Notes: generated from the sequence alone by a model not told the origin. A DNA stretch of 64,000 bases from Chrysomallon squamiferum (GCA_012295275.1 CM022673.1:12620288-12684287), one strand, 5' to 3'. Counted from the stretch's first letter, positions 26,855-39,464 are shown. Made by a program: numbers and translations.

Positions 26855-29800
26855 GTGAACCTATGTGGTGTTCCTGATAATTTAAATAATTTAAACGCTA
26901 TTTTTCCTAATAATTACTTTATTATTTGTGTCATGTGATTTCTTCACTGATGGAAGAAGATCCATAATAAATTCAATATTTTAAATTTTCTTATTTTATT
27001 TATTTATTATCATTTTATTGAACTTTTTTTACTCATTTTTTTTTTTTTTTTTTTTTTTTTTGCTATTTTGCATTTAAATAGTGTCATCTATTCTGTAATC
27101 TTTTTCTTTGGTTAATAAAAAATAAAAAAAGTAATTGCATTCTGACATTTGAAAGTGAGCAAACAATTTACTTCACCTTTGAAACTCACTGATAACGTGC
27201 ATAAATAATGTTACAAGATTATATTAAAGGTGCATTAAGTTACTTACAAAAATAACTTCAGTACACTTTCAAAGTAACTGCGATACATAGGAATTTATCT
27301 TTTATCAACTTGCATGATGATGTCTGTACTATTCAGTGCAATTAATTTTAGTATTTTAATTACTAAATAAAAGTTTATTAATTATAATTTGGGTCACCAT
27401 GTTCTGCATGCCAACCCACACACTGATAACAAAATGAAATAATTTCAAACACAACTATAAGACTTGTGCTTTGCTATTTCCAGTTAACTAACCATCTAAA
27501 AATGTCAAGAAAAAAAAAAAAATTACTGATAACTTTATGTGTCTTTAGTAGAAACTGGTCACCTTTAATAAATACATGCATGTAGGAAACAATGTATGAT
27601 TTAAGTCAAAATAGACTTGAATATATTTTTTACAAAAACCAAGGTATTTTAGATCAGCTATTTTGTTTATTTTAAATGAGTATACACACACACATATAAG
27701 GAAAGAAATACTGAGTTGAAATAAAATAGCAGCTTTTTTTAAGTGAAATTCAAAGACAATATTTAAATATTTGTACGTATATTTATTCAGTTGCATTTGT
27801 TTCATTTTGTTTGTAATATGTATATCATTATATGTCATATATTTAAGTCAAGCGTAAAATGAAATCACATACTCAAATACCATCCTTCGAAAAGAAACAT
27901 TACAGATTTTTTGTTCCAACCCAGTTTTTTTCAAAACTGAATAATTAAAAAGACTTGTAGATAAACTGTAAGTAACAAAGTACAGATAAGTCACAAATAA
28001 TGTTCCACTTCTCTCTACCCAGTTAGTGGCTGGTTATCTCCAACACAAGACAATATGTACTTCGAACTGTCTGAGTTTAATATATGTGTGCACTTTGAAA
28101 GATAACATGCAGCTCATGGGCATGTCAGACTGAAATGTGTTAATAAATGTGTGTGTGTGTTTGTGATCACGTGTGTGTGTGCATTTGTCAGTACAACTGT
28201 AATGCAGATAAGCTTACAGTTTTAGAAGAAAAAATTAAAATTTTCTAAAATGCACTGTTACATAATTTTGCACTGCTAATGTTAATAAATGCATTTTTAA
28301 ATACTGACTTAAGGTTGGTTTAAATGTGTAATTGTAATTGTTTGACTAATTATAATTTAATAAACTAACAGCATTTGTTAATACAGTAAATAATAATAAT
28401 TATAATAATAATAATAATACAATTGTATGTGTTTTGGGTTGGGTTTTTTTTTGATGAGTTTGTCTATTTCTTTAATTTGAATTTCCAGCATGGTATAAAA
28501 ATTGTGCACATATTATATATTCCAACATTTCTCTCTATACAGAATTGTCTGATATAGATTTTCTGTGTTTTATTGCCAACTTCCTTGAAAAACATTAAAC
28601 CATTTATCTGTTTATAGTGATGTGCTGACTAATAATTTGTATGATGTTTCTTACTCTTTTTAAAAAATATTTTTATTTGTTTTCTTATTTGTTCCGCTAA
28701 AACTAAAAAAAAAAAAAAATTCACTGTTAATAATAAGTATTAGTTTAATTACCAGATTAATATATCTGAATAATTTTACTTTTAAAATGTAGGCAGTAAC
28801 AAAGATATGTGTGTGTGTTTATTTTTATTTTCATTACCCTGTAAAAAAATCATGACTTATTTACATGCCACAGTAATAAATTAAACACATTTTACTCCAT
28901 AGATATGCATAGTATCATTATTACTTGTAGAAAATAAAATATTTTTCTATATAGATCTATGGTATTGTAATTGTAGAAAATAATAAACATATTTTTCTGT
29001 ATGTTTATATCTTTATCATTCAAATGTGGAAAATAAAATATGAATAATGTGACTGTGTTACTAACAAATTAACCATATGTACACTTTAATCACACTACCT
29101 TTGTGTGTGCATGCATGTATTTTGTCATCTTCCTTGTTTAGCATCTAAATACTGGATTTTATTAAATAACATAAATTAAGCACAGTTACACACAGTGATC
29201 CAACTGGTGTGCATTGAAGTTTAAAGATCTTTATCTTTAAATCTTATGACTCGTTATTTTTGAATATTATACACTTAGTATAATTGTAACTACAAATATA
29301 TGAGTGTTTTCTTGCCAACATTCTGTAAAAAAAAAAAAAAAAAAAATTCATTTTATTTAAAGACATGATGATCATGTTTTGTATGTATATGTGTGTGTAT
29401 ATATACCACTGATAAATAAAACATGAAAGGTTCCAAATTGATTTCCTGCATTCATTTCATTAAATAACAGTCTGTCCCTAAAATGAATCTATTTTTGAAA
29501 TTTACATAATGGGTAATATATAGAACATGTCACATCACTGTAATAATTCAAAATGTATTTATGTGTAGCTGTAGGGAGATCTGTTATTATGATGTATATA
29601 ATGTGAAACAGCTGCTGTGGAATATGAAAATCACAGATGGCACATACACCTTTTATTTGGTAACACAAAATCAATTAATGCATTTGTCTAATGTAAAAAA
29701 TTGTTTATTAATACACATACACAAAGGCAAATCATATATATGTATTTGTAGTAAACCAAGAATAATGATGGTCACATTAAAATAAGCATACACGCATGTG

Positions 29801-30659
29801 CGCAATACACATGGAAATAAATTCAGATAAATATATTGTTGATACAATCATATACGTGTACATAAAATTCAGCATCTTGATACATATAGAGAAATCTGCT
29901 ATCATCAGTTCAGTTACAGTGTGTGTATGTGTGTTGTATAATTTTGATGAAACAAAAGAATTCTGTTTCTGCCACTCTGTTAGTTACATGTGGCAGGTGC
30001 ATGAAATAATTGGTTTTTGGAATGGGAAACAGTAGTACTCTGGTTGGAATGGGAAATAGTAGGGCTCTGGTTGGAATGGAAACAGTAGTACTCTGTTGGA
30101 ATGGGAACCAGTAGTGCTGTGGTTGGAATGGGAAACACTAGTGCTCTGGTTGGAATGGGAAACAGTAGTACTCTGGTTGGAATGGGAAACAGTTATGCTC
30201 TGGCTTTGATGGGAAATAGTCCAAAAGATGCACATAGTTATCTTGAGCTTTTAATCCAAGTTGTCTCAGATATGCTAATGCATACTAATGTGTATACTTC
30301 TTCTATAAGTAGCAAGTTTTTATCTACTAATAATGATGATGTTGTTCGCTGTTTCAGGTTCCCTCCTGGGTCTACTTACTGTGTGCGCTTGGACTGTTTG
30401 CGTATCAGTCTCTGGATGCCATAGACGGGAAACAGGCGCGCCGCACCAACACCAGCAGTCCCCTGGGGGAGCTGTTTGACCATGGCTGCGATTCTGTGTC
30501 CCAGGGTAAACTGTGATTTTGTTTTCAATGTTTTCTTTTTCTTCTGCAAGGATTTCCTGTAAAATGTTTGTCCCAGATAAAAAAAAAATAATAGGCATAA
30601 TAATTATATGTTAATGTATAAAATCAATATTTAGTCATCTCGTGTTTTTTCTTCTCTTT

Positions 30660-30694
<35 letters not shown>

Positions 30695-31271
30695 CCCTCC
30701 CCATACACATATTTTCTTTTCCACTCTCATTTATTCATTCATTAAAAAACAGAGAACTGTCAGTTATAGATTACTCATACTTCATTTCTGTAATTCTTAA
30801 TGTTACTTGCAGTGCATTATAATTTTTATTTCACCGGTAGGTTATAATATATTCTGCATATCTGCACCGCTGTTTATTTATTTGTGAAAAATTGATATGT
30901 ACTCAGTTTCCTGCCTTGTAATACATATACTGATTATTTATGTATTTAAACATGTTTAAAGTTTTGTATTAAAATAAACAAAATAAAAAACCAACTGTGT
31001 TATTTTAAACAAAACAGCTGGAGAAAATTAAATACAAAACAGCAATTAATTTTATAATAACAGAAAAATATTGATGTGTTTTTTTATCTTCCATGCATTT
31101 ATTGGTAGTCCCGTTTTATCAAATGTTAGCAATAAACTGCTGAATTAACAATATAAACATTGATTAAAATTCCTCATTTATTCCAAGTTTAGTATCCAAT
31201 GAAAATTTATTAAATAAAAGAAAAGAAATTTTGCCTGTTTATAACAGACAGAAAGATTTTTGTTTGCTAAA

Positions 31272-31302
<31 letters not shown>

Positions 31303-33469
31303 AATTTACAATATTCAATAAAATTATATATACACACACACACACACACACACAGATATATACGTACATAGAAACATGCAGACACACACATACATACACA
31401 CACACACATAATATATTAAACAAAATTAAAATAAAAACCTAATAATTGGAGTGACTATGTTTGCAGTAAAGCTGTATCTTATTATGAAATGTTAAATGTT
31501 TTGACAGCTGTGGTGGTACTAGGAAGCTGTATAGCACTGCGTATGGGAGAGAATCTCAACTGGATGCTGTTTCTAGGATGTGTTGGCTCCATTCTGTTTT
31601 ACTGTGCACACTGGCAGACATACGTGTCAGGTACTCTACGCTTTTCAAAGTAAGTAAACATCAATATTCACTGACCCCAAAATATCATAACTGATTCACT
31701 CTCTCTCTCTGTCTGATCTAAGGGAATGATGTTATTGACCTCTTTCATAATTCATTTACAAGTTTTGTTAGATTTCTTTACATGAATTAACTCACCAAGT
31801 TTGCTAAGTCTTGTCCGTTCATAAAATATGGTTTTCTGGTGTGTTTTTTTTTTAGATATTTCCTTTTAATCATTATTAATATAATACTCTTTCAAATACA
31901 GATTTATTTCTTTTTGATCATTATTACTATAATACTCTTTCAAACAGATTTATTTCTTTTTAATCATTATTAATATAACACTTTTCAAATACAGATTTAT
32001 TGATGAAATGTTTATTTTATTTCAGAATTGATGTCACTGAAGGACAGTTATGTATTATTGGCATATATCTGGTATCAGCAATATTTGGTGATGTTTTTTG
32101 GAGCCAAAATGTAAGATGTATTTTGTCTCCCTATTTTATTTTAATTATTACAAATTTGATAAACTGACTGGATATGTATGAAAATGCCAGTCTGAAACTA
32201 AAATGCAATAATTGTAACATCTAAACATCATAAAAAAAATTTTAAAAAAAAATTCAAGAATAATGTTTTATATATTCATCTTAATAACAAGTCAGCTATG
32301 TTTAAGCAAACAAATAACAATTTGAGCAAACTTTACTACTAATAAAGTATAACTGTGAGGTAATAATTTCTTTGCTGTTCATGGTCACTGCCGTTTGGCT
32401 TATTTTTTCAATATTCTTGATTCACAAAATTTGTTTAAAAATAGGTAGATTTTATAGATATACCTGTGATTTTTACCACTGGAAAATAAAGTGAACAACA
32501 GTCAGTAAATTTAAATTACTGAAAACATTTACTGTGTCTGTCAGTTTATCAAATTTATCTTGTTTTTTATTTTATTCTTTATTTATTTATTTTTGTTTTT
32601 GATTGAAGCAAAATGGGGCTAGGCAAAATCAAAAACAATTGATTATTATCAAGAATAATTTCTTATTGGTTATATAAAAATCACAATAAAATTAATACAT
32701 GTTACGAATCAAGAAATACTGTGTGTGTATGTGTATATATATATATATATAAAAAAATTAACTGTATGACATAGTAAATGTTCTATAAATAACCACATAA
32801 AGCTTGTATAATTCTGTTTAATATTGTTAAATTGATGTCTGATTACAGTTATTAATTGTTATTATTATTATTTTTACAATTATTTTATTTATTATCATCA
32901 TATTTATTTATTTATTTATTTATTTTTTTATTTTTTTTTTTTTTTTTATTTTTAATTTATTTTTTTTTTTTTATTTATTTATTTATTTATTTATTTATTT
33001 TTCAGCTTCCTGTAGTAGGTGTTCAGTTAAAGATGTTACCTATAGGATTCAGTGTGATTGGTGCACTGCTACAACTTAAAAATAATTTTGCTGTTATATT
33101 CATGGAGGGTGGGGTGGGCAAAAATGGATCCACTGTAGCTGTAAGTACCTCCTCATCTGACACATCACATCTGTTTTAAAATTAAAATGCTTACACCATA
33201 GTATTCATTCATTCATCTGTGAAATATCCCAGAATTAACTATTTGTAGTCCCATATCCCAGTTTCCTGGTACTAGTTTCATGCCCTGCTAAACACTGCTG
33301 TTATAATGATGTAGCTAGTTTCAATTTTTACTAGCCACATACTACATCATTCTAGTTGTTGTTAAATTTGTATTATTTATTCATGTGTGACACTGGTGGT
33401 TTTAGTTGTATTTTTTAAATGTATTATTATTATTATTGGTAGTACTAGTGCTGTTGTTGTTGTTATTAC

Positions 33470-33529
<60 letters not shown>

Positions 33530-33590
33530 TAGTATTATTATTATTATTACTAGTATTTTATTATTATTACTATTATTATTATTATTATAC

Positions 33591-33641
<51 letters not shown>

Positions 33642-35350
33642 GATCCAGGGTACTAGCACAATATTTCCTGTCTTTCCAATGGCACTGGTGATAGCTCTGG
33701 AGGTGATGTTACAAGCAAAGTCACCCAATCAGCTGTATGAGAAACACCCCTGCCTGTACATCATAACCTTTGGTTTGTTATCAGCCAAAGTCACAAACAG
33801 ACTAGTTGTGAGTACAAAGTAGATTTTCATTTTTTTAGTTACTGTGTCTAATTTTCTCTAGCCTGTAGCATATTAAAACATTATAAACTGTATTCTTCTT
33901 ACCTACACTTCTAAGCCTTCGAGGCGTAAATTGAAATAATGACATCTTAACAAACACCAGTCTTAAAATAACTTTTAAATTACTGTAGTGTAATTCCTTC
34001 AGGGTTCAGACTGAACTCAGGGAGATAATAAAGTGCGAAGAAAAAACCAGCACAGAGTAACTAAAATCTACAGTAGCCTTTATCATGTTAAGATATACAA
34101 ATGTGTCTGTGTTGTTTAAAATTACTTGAAATTCTGAAACTTAAACTGAAATAATCAAAACAACACCTCATGGTAACTTTAAAGTAACTATGCCCTTGTT
34201 GTGTATAGTTTTTCTTCACGTTTGAAATTGTAATATGTTGTGTATGATTCTTACCATTCTGGAAATTTTGAGGTGCCCATACTGAGCTGAATGAATGAAT
34301 CAATGAAATGGAATCAAGGATTTCTCCTTTTTATAGTGTCACACCCCATTCGTGCCAGTGTTCCATCACTGGGTTATCAAAAAATCCATTCTGTGCTTTT
34401 CTGTTTCTGAGAATATGCATGAAAAAAGAATCCTTGTTTCATGTTACCTATCTTCAAAAGGGAAGAATTGGAAAAGGCCTCATAGTTACACTTTCATGAA
34501 TATTTGATGACACTAAACAAATTATTTGCTTTACCAACTGATGCCTGCAGACAAAAATAATTACAAATGGATTTGGTGCAGTATAGCAGTCATTACTGGC
34601 ACATTTTAATGAAAATTTAGGTGAACAAGAATGGCCATTTTCTGAATTCTGGGCCCCCGGGAAACATTAGAGCTAAAAACAATGATTTAAAATATGTTTG
34701 GTGTGTTAAACCGTTACCTATTCATTTAATCAGAAATGACTTTTTAATTTTTTTAATTTTTTTAATTTTTTGGCTTGCAGGTAGCTCATATGACAAAGAG
34801 TGAGATGAATTTATTTTGTTTTGGACTAGTGGGACCAGGACTGCTGTTTCTAAACCAGTACTTTAATAGCCTGTTCAATGAATACTTTGTTCTATGGATA
34901 TGCTTTGTACGTATTGTCTTAATTATGCAAGGATTTTGTATATATCAAAGTTTGATTATTTAAAGGTATTTGAACATTTTTACAACAATAAATGAACATT
35001 GAGCCATTTAGTGAAAGTTTCTATTAATTTTCTAATATTCTTTATTAATTTTTTTTTTTAAATAATAATACATGCAGTTATTAATTTCAGGAATATAATG
35101 TATGTGTATATTTAAATGTTATAATGCATTTAAATTTAGATAGAGAGAAATATATTTTTTTTTATTTTTTTTTTTTTTTTTACAGGCCACCGTTACCATT
35201 GACTTGTATCGTTACTCATCACAAGTATGCAGGGAAATTTGTAAAGACCTCAACATCTACTGTTTCACAATAACATCAACCCCATCATCTTCATCATCAT
35301 CATCAACAGAAGCAGCAGCAGCAAATGGAACAAAAAGCAAAAGAAGATGA
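24959..35350 (+). CDS. CEPT1-like: Choline/ethanolamine phosphotransferase, CEPT1/CHPT1 family, paralogue A (8 coding exons, 394 aa)
   Basis: Integral membrane enzyme of the Kennedy pathway: transfers phosphocholine or phosphoethanolamine from the CDP-alcohol to diacylglycerol, giving PC or PE. Coding exons: 24959-25183, 30358-30505, 31508-31649, 32026-32110, 33006-33140, 33649-33807, 34781-34906, 35186-35350. All introns are GT-AG and the frame stays open through all 1185 nt. The family signature DG-x2-AR-x8-G-x3-D-x3-D is complete: D98, G99, A102, R103, G112, D116, D120, with the adjacent H117. Other family landmarks are [12 protein letters not shown] (exon 3), GGVGKNGST (exon 5), EKHPCLYI (exon 6) and VAHMTKSEM (exon 7). 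Many hydrophobic segments fit a multi-pass protein. The start ATG has A at -3. Length fits the family (about 390-420 aa). The C-terminus is Ser/Ala-rich and ends KSKRR, a possible KxKxx ER-retrieval signal. CEPT1 (dual) versus CHPT1 (choline only) cannot be settled from sequence. A homologous gene lies tail-to-tail at 49195-56621. Confidence 0.95.
26696..26850 (+). repeat. 72-bp tandem duplication ending in (CA)n
   Basis: Two adjacent copies starting at 26696 and 26768 share TTTTTATGTATGTCA, GTCATAATTA and TTATTTTATATATATTCTA. Each ends in a CA run; the second runs into a longer (CA)n. Confidence 0.75.
30019..30220 (+). repeat. 27-bp minisatellite in intron 1 of paralogue A
   Basis: About 7.5 copies of a 27-bp unit with the core GGAATGGGAAACAGTAGT followed by a variable ACTCTGGTT segment. 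It ends about 140 bp before exon 2. Copies differ by a few substitutions, and some carry small deletions. Confidence 0.9.
30358..30505 (+). CDS. CEPT1-like: Paralogue A coding exon 2 (catalytic motif)
   Basis: 148 nt, ends in phase 1; acceptor TTTCAG, donor GTAAAC. Encodes residues 76-124 plus one base. It carries the whole CDP-alcohol phosphotransferase signature, with Asp residues at 95, 98, 116 and 120. 31 of 49 residues match paralogue B. Confidence 0.95.
31508..31649 (+). CDS. CEPT1-like: Paralogue A coding exon 3
   Basis: 142 nt, phase 1 in and phase 2 out; acceptor GACAG, donor GTAAGT. Hydrophobic segments followed by the conserved [16 protein letters not shown] stretch. Confidence 0.93.
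31855..31999 (+). repeat. Three-copy repeat of about 46 bp in intron 3 of paralogue A
   Basis: Three head-to-tail copies share TCATTATTAATATAATACTC and end in CTTTCAAATACAG or a close variant. The array ends about 25 nt before the exon 4 acceptor. Confidence 0.8.
32026..32110 (+). CDS. CEPT1-like: Paralogue A coding exon 4
   Basis: 85 nt, phase 2 in, phase 0 out; acceptor TTTCAG, donor GTAAGA. Encodes [20 protein letters not shown] and onward, matching the conserved IDVTE region of vertebrate CEPT1. Confidence 0.93.
32890..33000 (+). repeat. (TTTA)n / poly-T tract before exon 5
   Basis: Mixed TTTA and T runs reach the acceptor of exon 5 and act as its pyrimidine tract. Confidence 0.85.
33006..33140 (+). 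CDS. CEPT1-like: Paralogue A coding exon 5
   Basis: 45 codons, phase 0 both ends; acceptor TTTCAG behind a (TTTA)n/poly-T tract, donor GTAAGT. Contains VQLKMLP and the family-typical [11 protein letters not shown] at its end. Confidence 0.93.
33424..33640 (+). repeat. (TAT)n array in intron 5 of paralogue A
   Basis: Long array of TTA/TAT triplets, interrupted by CTAGTATT and CTATTA variants. It ends within 10 nt of the TGATCCAG acceptor of exon 6. Confidence 0.9.
33649..33807 (+). CDS. CEPT1-like: Paralogue A coding exon 6
   Basis: 53 codons, phase 0; acceptor ATCCAG directly behind a long (TAT)n array, donor GTGAGT. Contains [10 protein letters not shown] and [12 protein letters not shown], then SAKVTNRLV. 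Confidence 0.93.
34781..34906 (+). CDS. CEPT1-like: Paralogue A coding exon 7
   Basis: 42 codons, phase 0; acceptor TTGCAG, donor GTACGT. Encodes [12 protein letters not shown] followed by [12 protein letters not shown], both strongly conserved in CEPT1/CHPT1. Confidence 0.94.
35186..35350 (+). CDS. CEPT1-like: Paralogue A coding exon 8 and stop
   Basis: 54 codons plus TGA; acceptor TTTACAG behind poly-T. After a moderately conserved hydrophilic stretch ([13 protein letters not shown]) the protein ends in a Ser run and an Ala run encoded by TCA and GCA triplets, then KSKRR. The run looks like microsatellite sequence recruited into the tail. Confidence 0.88.
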   Translation, partial: ATVTIDLYRYSSQVCREICKDLNIYCFTITSTPSSSSSSSTEAAAANGTKSKRR

Positions 35351-35561
35351 AGCAGATCTTTTTGTTCCTTGTTTCCTTTTTTTAAAACAAATCATATCTT
35401 TATTACCAATAATTTATTTTGTTATGCGTGAGATGATTGTATATTTTTTTAGTTACACTCAAATCTGCTCTTATTTGTCTTGCCAGTTTGTGTTTGTAAA
35501 TTTCAAAAAGTCTCAGCTGACAGTATAACTATAGACTTATGTAGATAATGGATGTTTCTGA

Positions 35562-35567
35562 AATAAA
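35562..35567 (+). terminator. Candidate polyadenylation signal of paralogue A
   Basis: AATAAA about 210 nt after the stop codon. Other AATAAA copies follow (for example 35833-35838), and chance copies are frequent in such AT-rich sequence. Confidence 0.35.
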
Positions 35568-35867
35568 ATAGACTCAGGTTTCTATAAAGAGACATTCTAC
35601 TACATTCATTGTCTGTTTTATAACAAAGATTTGTTACTAAAAAAACGAACAAAAACTAACTACATACTTGCTAGTCCCCAAGATTAAAATAGTCAAAACT
35701 TTGATAGCATTTTTTATTTTGTTAAAAAAAAATGATGATAAAGCTTATACAAGTTGTGATAGAATGGATATGTTGTTAATTTTAAAATTTAAATATTGAA
35801 ATCTGTGGTATGTGCTATCCTGTGTATGAGAAAATAAAACTAAAACTACTACTATAACAGTTTAAAC

Positions 35868-36109
35868 CAGTGTTTCTCATAGTAAGGTTTGGCAATAGTT
35901 TGGTAGGGCATGAGGATTCAGAATTAATGAATCAATACATGATTGCTTTCACAGCTTTGCATTTTCAAATTTTCACTATTTCAAGCTCAGGTGAAGCGTT
36001 ATAGCATCATAACTAAAAACAGCCTCACTGCATTAACAAGACATTGTGAATATACATACAGTGTGTACTGTACTGTCTCCAGTCACACAGTTTTCTGTTA
36101 TTTCTTAAT

Positions 36110-36142
<33 letters not shown>

Positions 36143-36187
36143 GAAAGTCCTAGTGCAGCTCAGAACAAGAAAGATTGAGAAACCCTG
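35868..36187 (+). mobile_element. hAT-type non-autonomous DNA transposon (MITE), 320 bp
   Basis: The left end begins CAGTGTTTCTCA and the right end is TGAGAAACCCTG, imperfect terminal inverted repeats of the CAGNGNTTCTCA type found in hAT elements. The element is flanked by a perfect 8-bp direct repeat GTTTAAAC (35860-35867 and 36188-36195), the target duplication length of hAT transposases. No transposase coding is present. It lies about 520 bp after the stop of paralogue A, possibly in its 3' UTR. A poly-T run interrupts the right half. Confidence 0.85.
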
Positions 36188-37980
36188 GTTTAAACGAATG
36201 ATTAAGCTGTTATCTTGAAAACTTGTAGCTAGCAGGATCACATCTTGCTATCGGCTTATATTCACAGGCAGCTGTAGTACTATCCCATTTCTGTCACTAA
36301 CTAATACTTTAACACTAATCTTTGCATTCTCTAAATAATCAGATAATCCAGACTTCAGAGTCTTGTGACAGACATGCTTGTGCTGTTAACTTAGAATATT
36401 AAAAAAATTTCATTTTCCCTGTCCGTTATTTCACTGGCCAAAATAAGATCAGATTTGTGTGGCATTTTGTTGTTCTGTTTTCTCTTGATCAACGTTGTTT
36501 ATACTGTTAATATTTTATTCCGATTACGTTTTACAAACTGTGTGTGTACATTTAAATATATTATCTACCAGACGTTATCCGAGTCTTGCAAATTAGAGTT
36601 GTTTTAGCAAAAGGCTCTTTAGCATGTTGTAGGAATTATTTTTATAGATGTTTTTAGATAGATGTAATTTTTATGTCAGAGTCAACTAGCACTCTCATTG
36701 GTGATGTGTGTTGTTGTAATTTATACGGAGCTGTGTAAATATGATTTTAACAAAAACTGCCCACCATCTTGTCACATCTTCTTTTAACAAAACATACAAA
36801 ACAATGGTTATTGTCTTAGCTGGACAGAATTAATAAGTGAATAATATTTAAAAACAGAAAAAATAAAATTTTAATATTTCTGTGTGAATTCTATTTTTAT
36901 TGCAGTATGCGATGCTGTATGCAAAAAATCAGCCTTATTAATGCTTTTTTTCTTCTTTTCTTTTTTTTAAATTAATATTCTACCAAAAAGAAGCACAAAA
37001 TTTTATATATTTTTTTAAACTTGCCTATTGAAAAACATCTTACTCTTAGTTCTCAACTCAGTTTGGTGAATAGAGTCACATTTGTGTTAATTTATTTGTG
37101 TGAAATTTTTTACCTTATTTTAAGAATAATGTGTTGCAGAAAGTATCAGTGTGGATTTCAACTTAAAAACAAATGTATGGTAATATATATGTTCAGAATT
37201 CATTCTTTTAACTGTAATTGAATTTTCATTTGAATTGTAAGATTTAGTATGAATATCTGCATATATCAGAAATGTTGTCTTTGTTTCAAAAATAAAATGT
37301 AATTTATTAATACAGTATATATTTTCATTGAATAGCTTTGTAATAATTAATTTTATTTTCTGTAACTTTCCCCTATTCCCTCAACACAGTTCTTTTTTGT
37401 TGTTTTTGTTTTTATTTATGTTTCAGTAAGACATTCTAGCATTAGATTTCAATAATACAGTGTTGAATAAGTTTAAATCATTCTCCACTATACAAACACC
37501 GCAAACATTTGCCATACAAAATTAACATACATATGTGTATATACAACAAGAGTATAGTTCTGTTATTCAAAGAAGCCAGACTTACTTTACTAATATAAAA
37601 CTCAATACACTGAATAATTCTTAATTTAGCCAGGAAAACAATAAAGCAATATTGATGTGTGCATGAATTAAGTGAATTTGAAATAATTTTTATAACAAAT
37701 TGATATAACATGCACATACAATGATTGTAAATGTGTGTACATATACCTTTTGATAGCACATGGAAATTAATTATAAGTGAAATTTGTTTTTATTCTATTT
37801 AATGGTTTTTTTTGTAGGGGGTTAAATATTCGTACAAGGTTTTTCACTGAATATAGCTTACCTTTTTCTAAATTCTTAAACAAACTAATTTAGATATTGA
37901 AATAACTAACTATTTTTCATTATTACTAAAAGTTGGCATGAATTAATTGCTTAAAAATTACACTTTCATTTTAATTGCCT

Positions 37981-38014
<34 letters not shown>

Positions 38015-38601
38015 AAATGTGTGTGTACATATATACATACAAAAATTTGTTATATAACATTTAATAGAATGCTCTCACCCCACTAGTAAAATAAATATTA
38101 TAATGACATAAACTGCTTCTCTTTTTTGTTTTCTTCTGTTTTTCTCTCTCTCTCTCTTCACACATTACCCAGTGAGCCAGTAGTATTTCATTTACCTTGC
38201 AATATTTAATTAATTCTTACAATCCATGCAGTTGTTGCTTGTTAGAAGAAGAAATTAGTTTATTTTATTTGTTTAAGTTGGTTCTTTTTTATTTGTTTGT
38301 TTTGTCCTTTTTCAGTTGATATATCTCTCATACAAATGAGTGGTTCAACATGTATATGACCACGCACACACACACACAGACAGACACGCACAATCTAATT
38401 TATCATGGATATATATAATTACCTTTTTTAATTTTCTTTTTTTTTTTTTTTTTTTTTCTGTCCCACCCTCTAAAACTTTAATTTATAAGGATTAAAATGA
38501 ATTATTAAATTTGATTTTTCTTTTCTTTTTTCTTTCTGTTTTTACTTATTTTAATTAATCTGTTTTTATATTATTATTTTTTTTATTACATTATCTCCAT
38601 T

Positions 38602-38633
<32 letters not shown>

Positions 38634-39422
38634 CCATTTATTATTATTATTGTATTTGTTTTAGTGTTTTTGTTTGGTTGGTTTTTTTTTTTTTTCAAAA
38701 GAGAAATCCTTATAATGTAATATTTAATAGTGAAAATTAATATTTATGCAGTTCATTTGTTATATTGTTTCCAGTTAATAATCATCAGAGCAAGAAAATT
38801 TATGCATATTATTAAGTACCACATTTTTCCAATTAATTTTTGTTTAAGAAACACAAAAACAAGAAAAACTTAAATGTGCATTTATGTCATGTTTTGCATT
38901 TTATCCTAGTCAAATTCTTCCAATTACATATATATATATTATTATGGACGGGAAAAACATTTTAAAAATTGTTACTCTTGTATTCATCAATTATTATTAT
39001 TGTGTAAGTGTAATTTATGATTTCCTTTATGTCATTTTTTTATTTTTTATTTACTTTTTTCTTCTTATTATTATTAATTATTATCAGCTACTGTTAGACA
39101 CATATAAATATGTATCATACAGTCTATGACTACCAAACAATATACTGTGATTACATGTTTTTATATGAGTATTATCTCTTATGATGCCAGCTAATTTGCC
39201 TTCGTCATTTTAGATTTATTTTAAAGTTTAATAATTATTTTAACTGGGAATTTGTAATCGGTAGGACATGTGAAATAACTGATCACTAGACAAATAACAG
39301 TGAAACTTTCAATAAGGTCTATTATTTAATAAAATATTTATGATTTTTGTTTGCAGAAAAAAAAATTGAAAAAAAAAAAATGAGCATGACACACAAATTG
39401 CATAATAATTTTAGTACTAGTG

Positions 39423-39464
<42 letters not shown>

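Larger units (their letters stand above)
25184..30357 (+). other. Intron 1 of paralogue A (5.2 kb)
   Basis: AT-rich intron with short CA/TA tracts, a poly-T run near 27038-27061, a 72-bp tandem duplication at 26696-26838, and a 27-bp minisatellite at its 3' end. I see no additional exon. Confidence 0.8.

Noticed and set aside
30101-30424. Open frame running from the 27-bp minisatellite toward exon 2 of paralogue A
   Set aside because: The frame is not that of exon 2, and the Gly-Met-Gly-Asn repeat is minisatellite translation in an intron.
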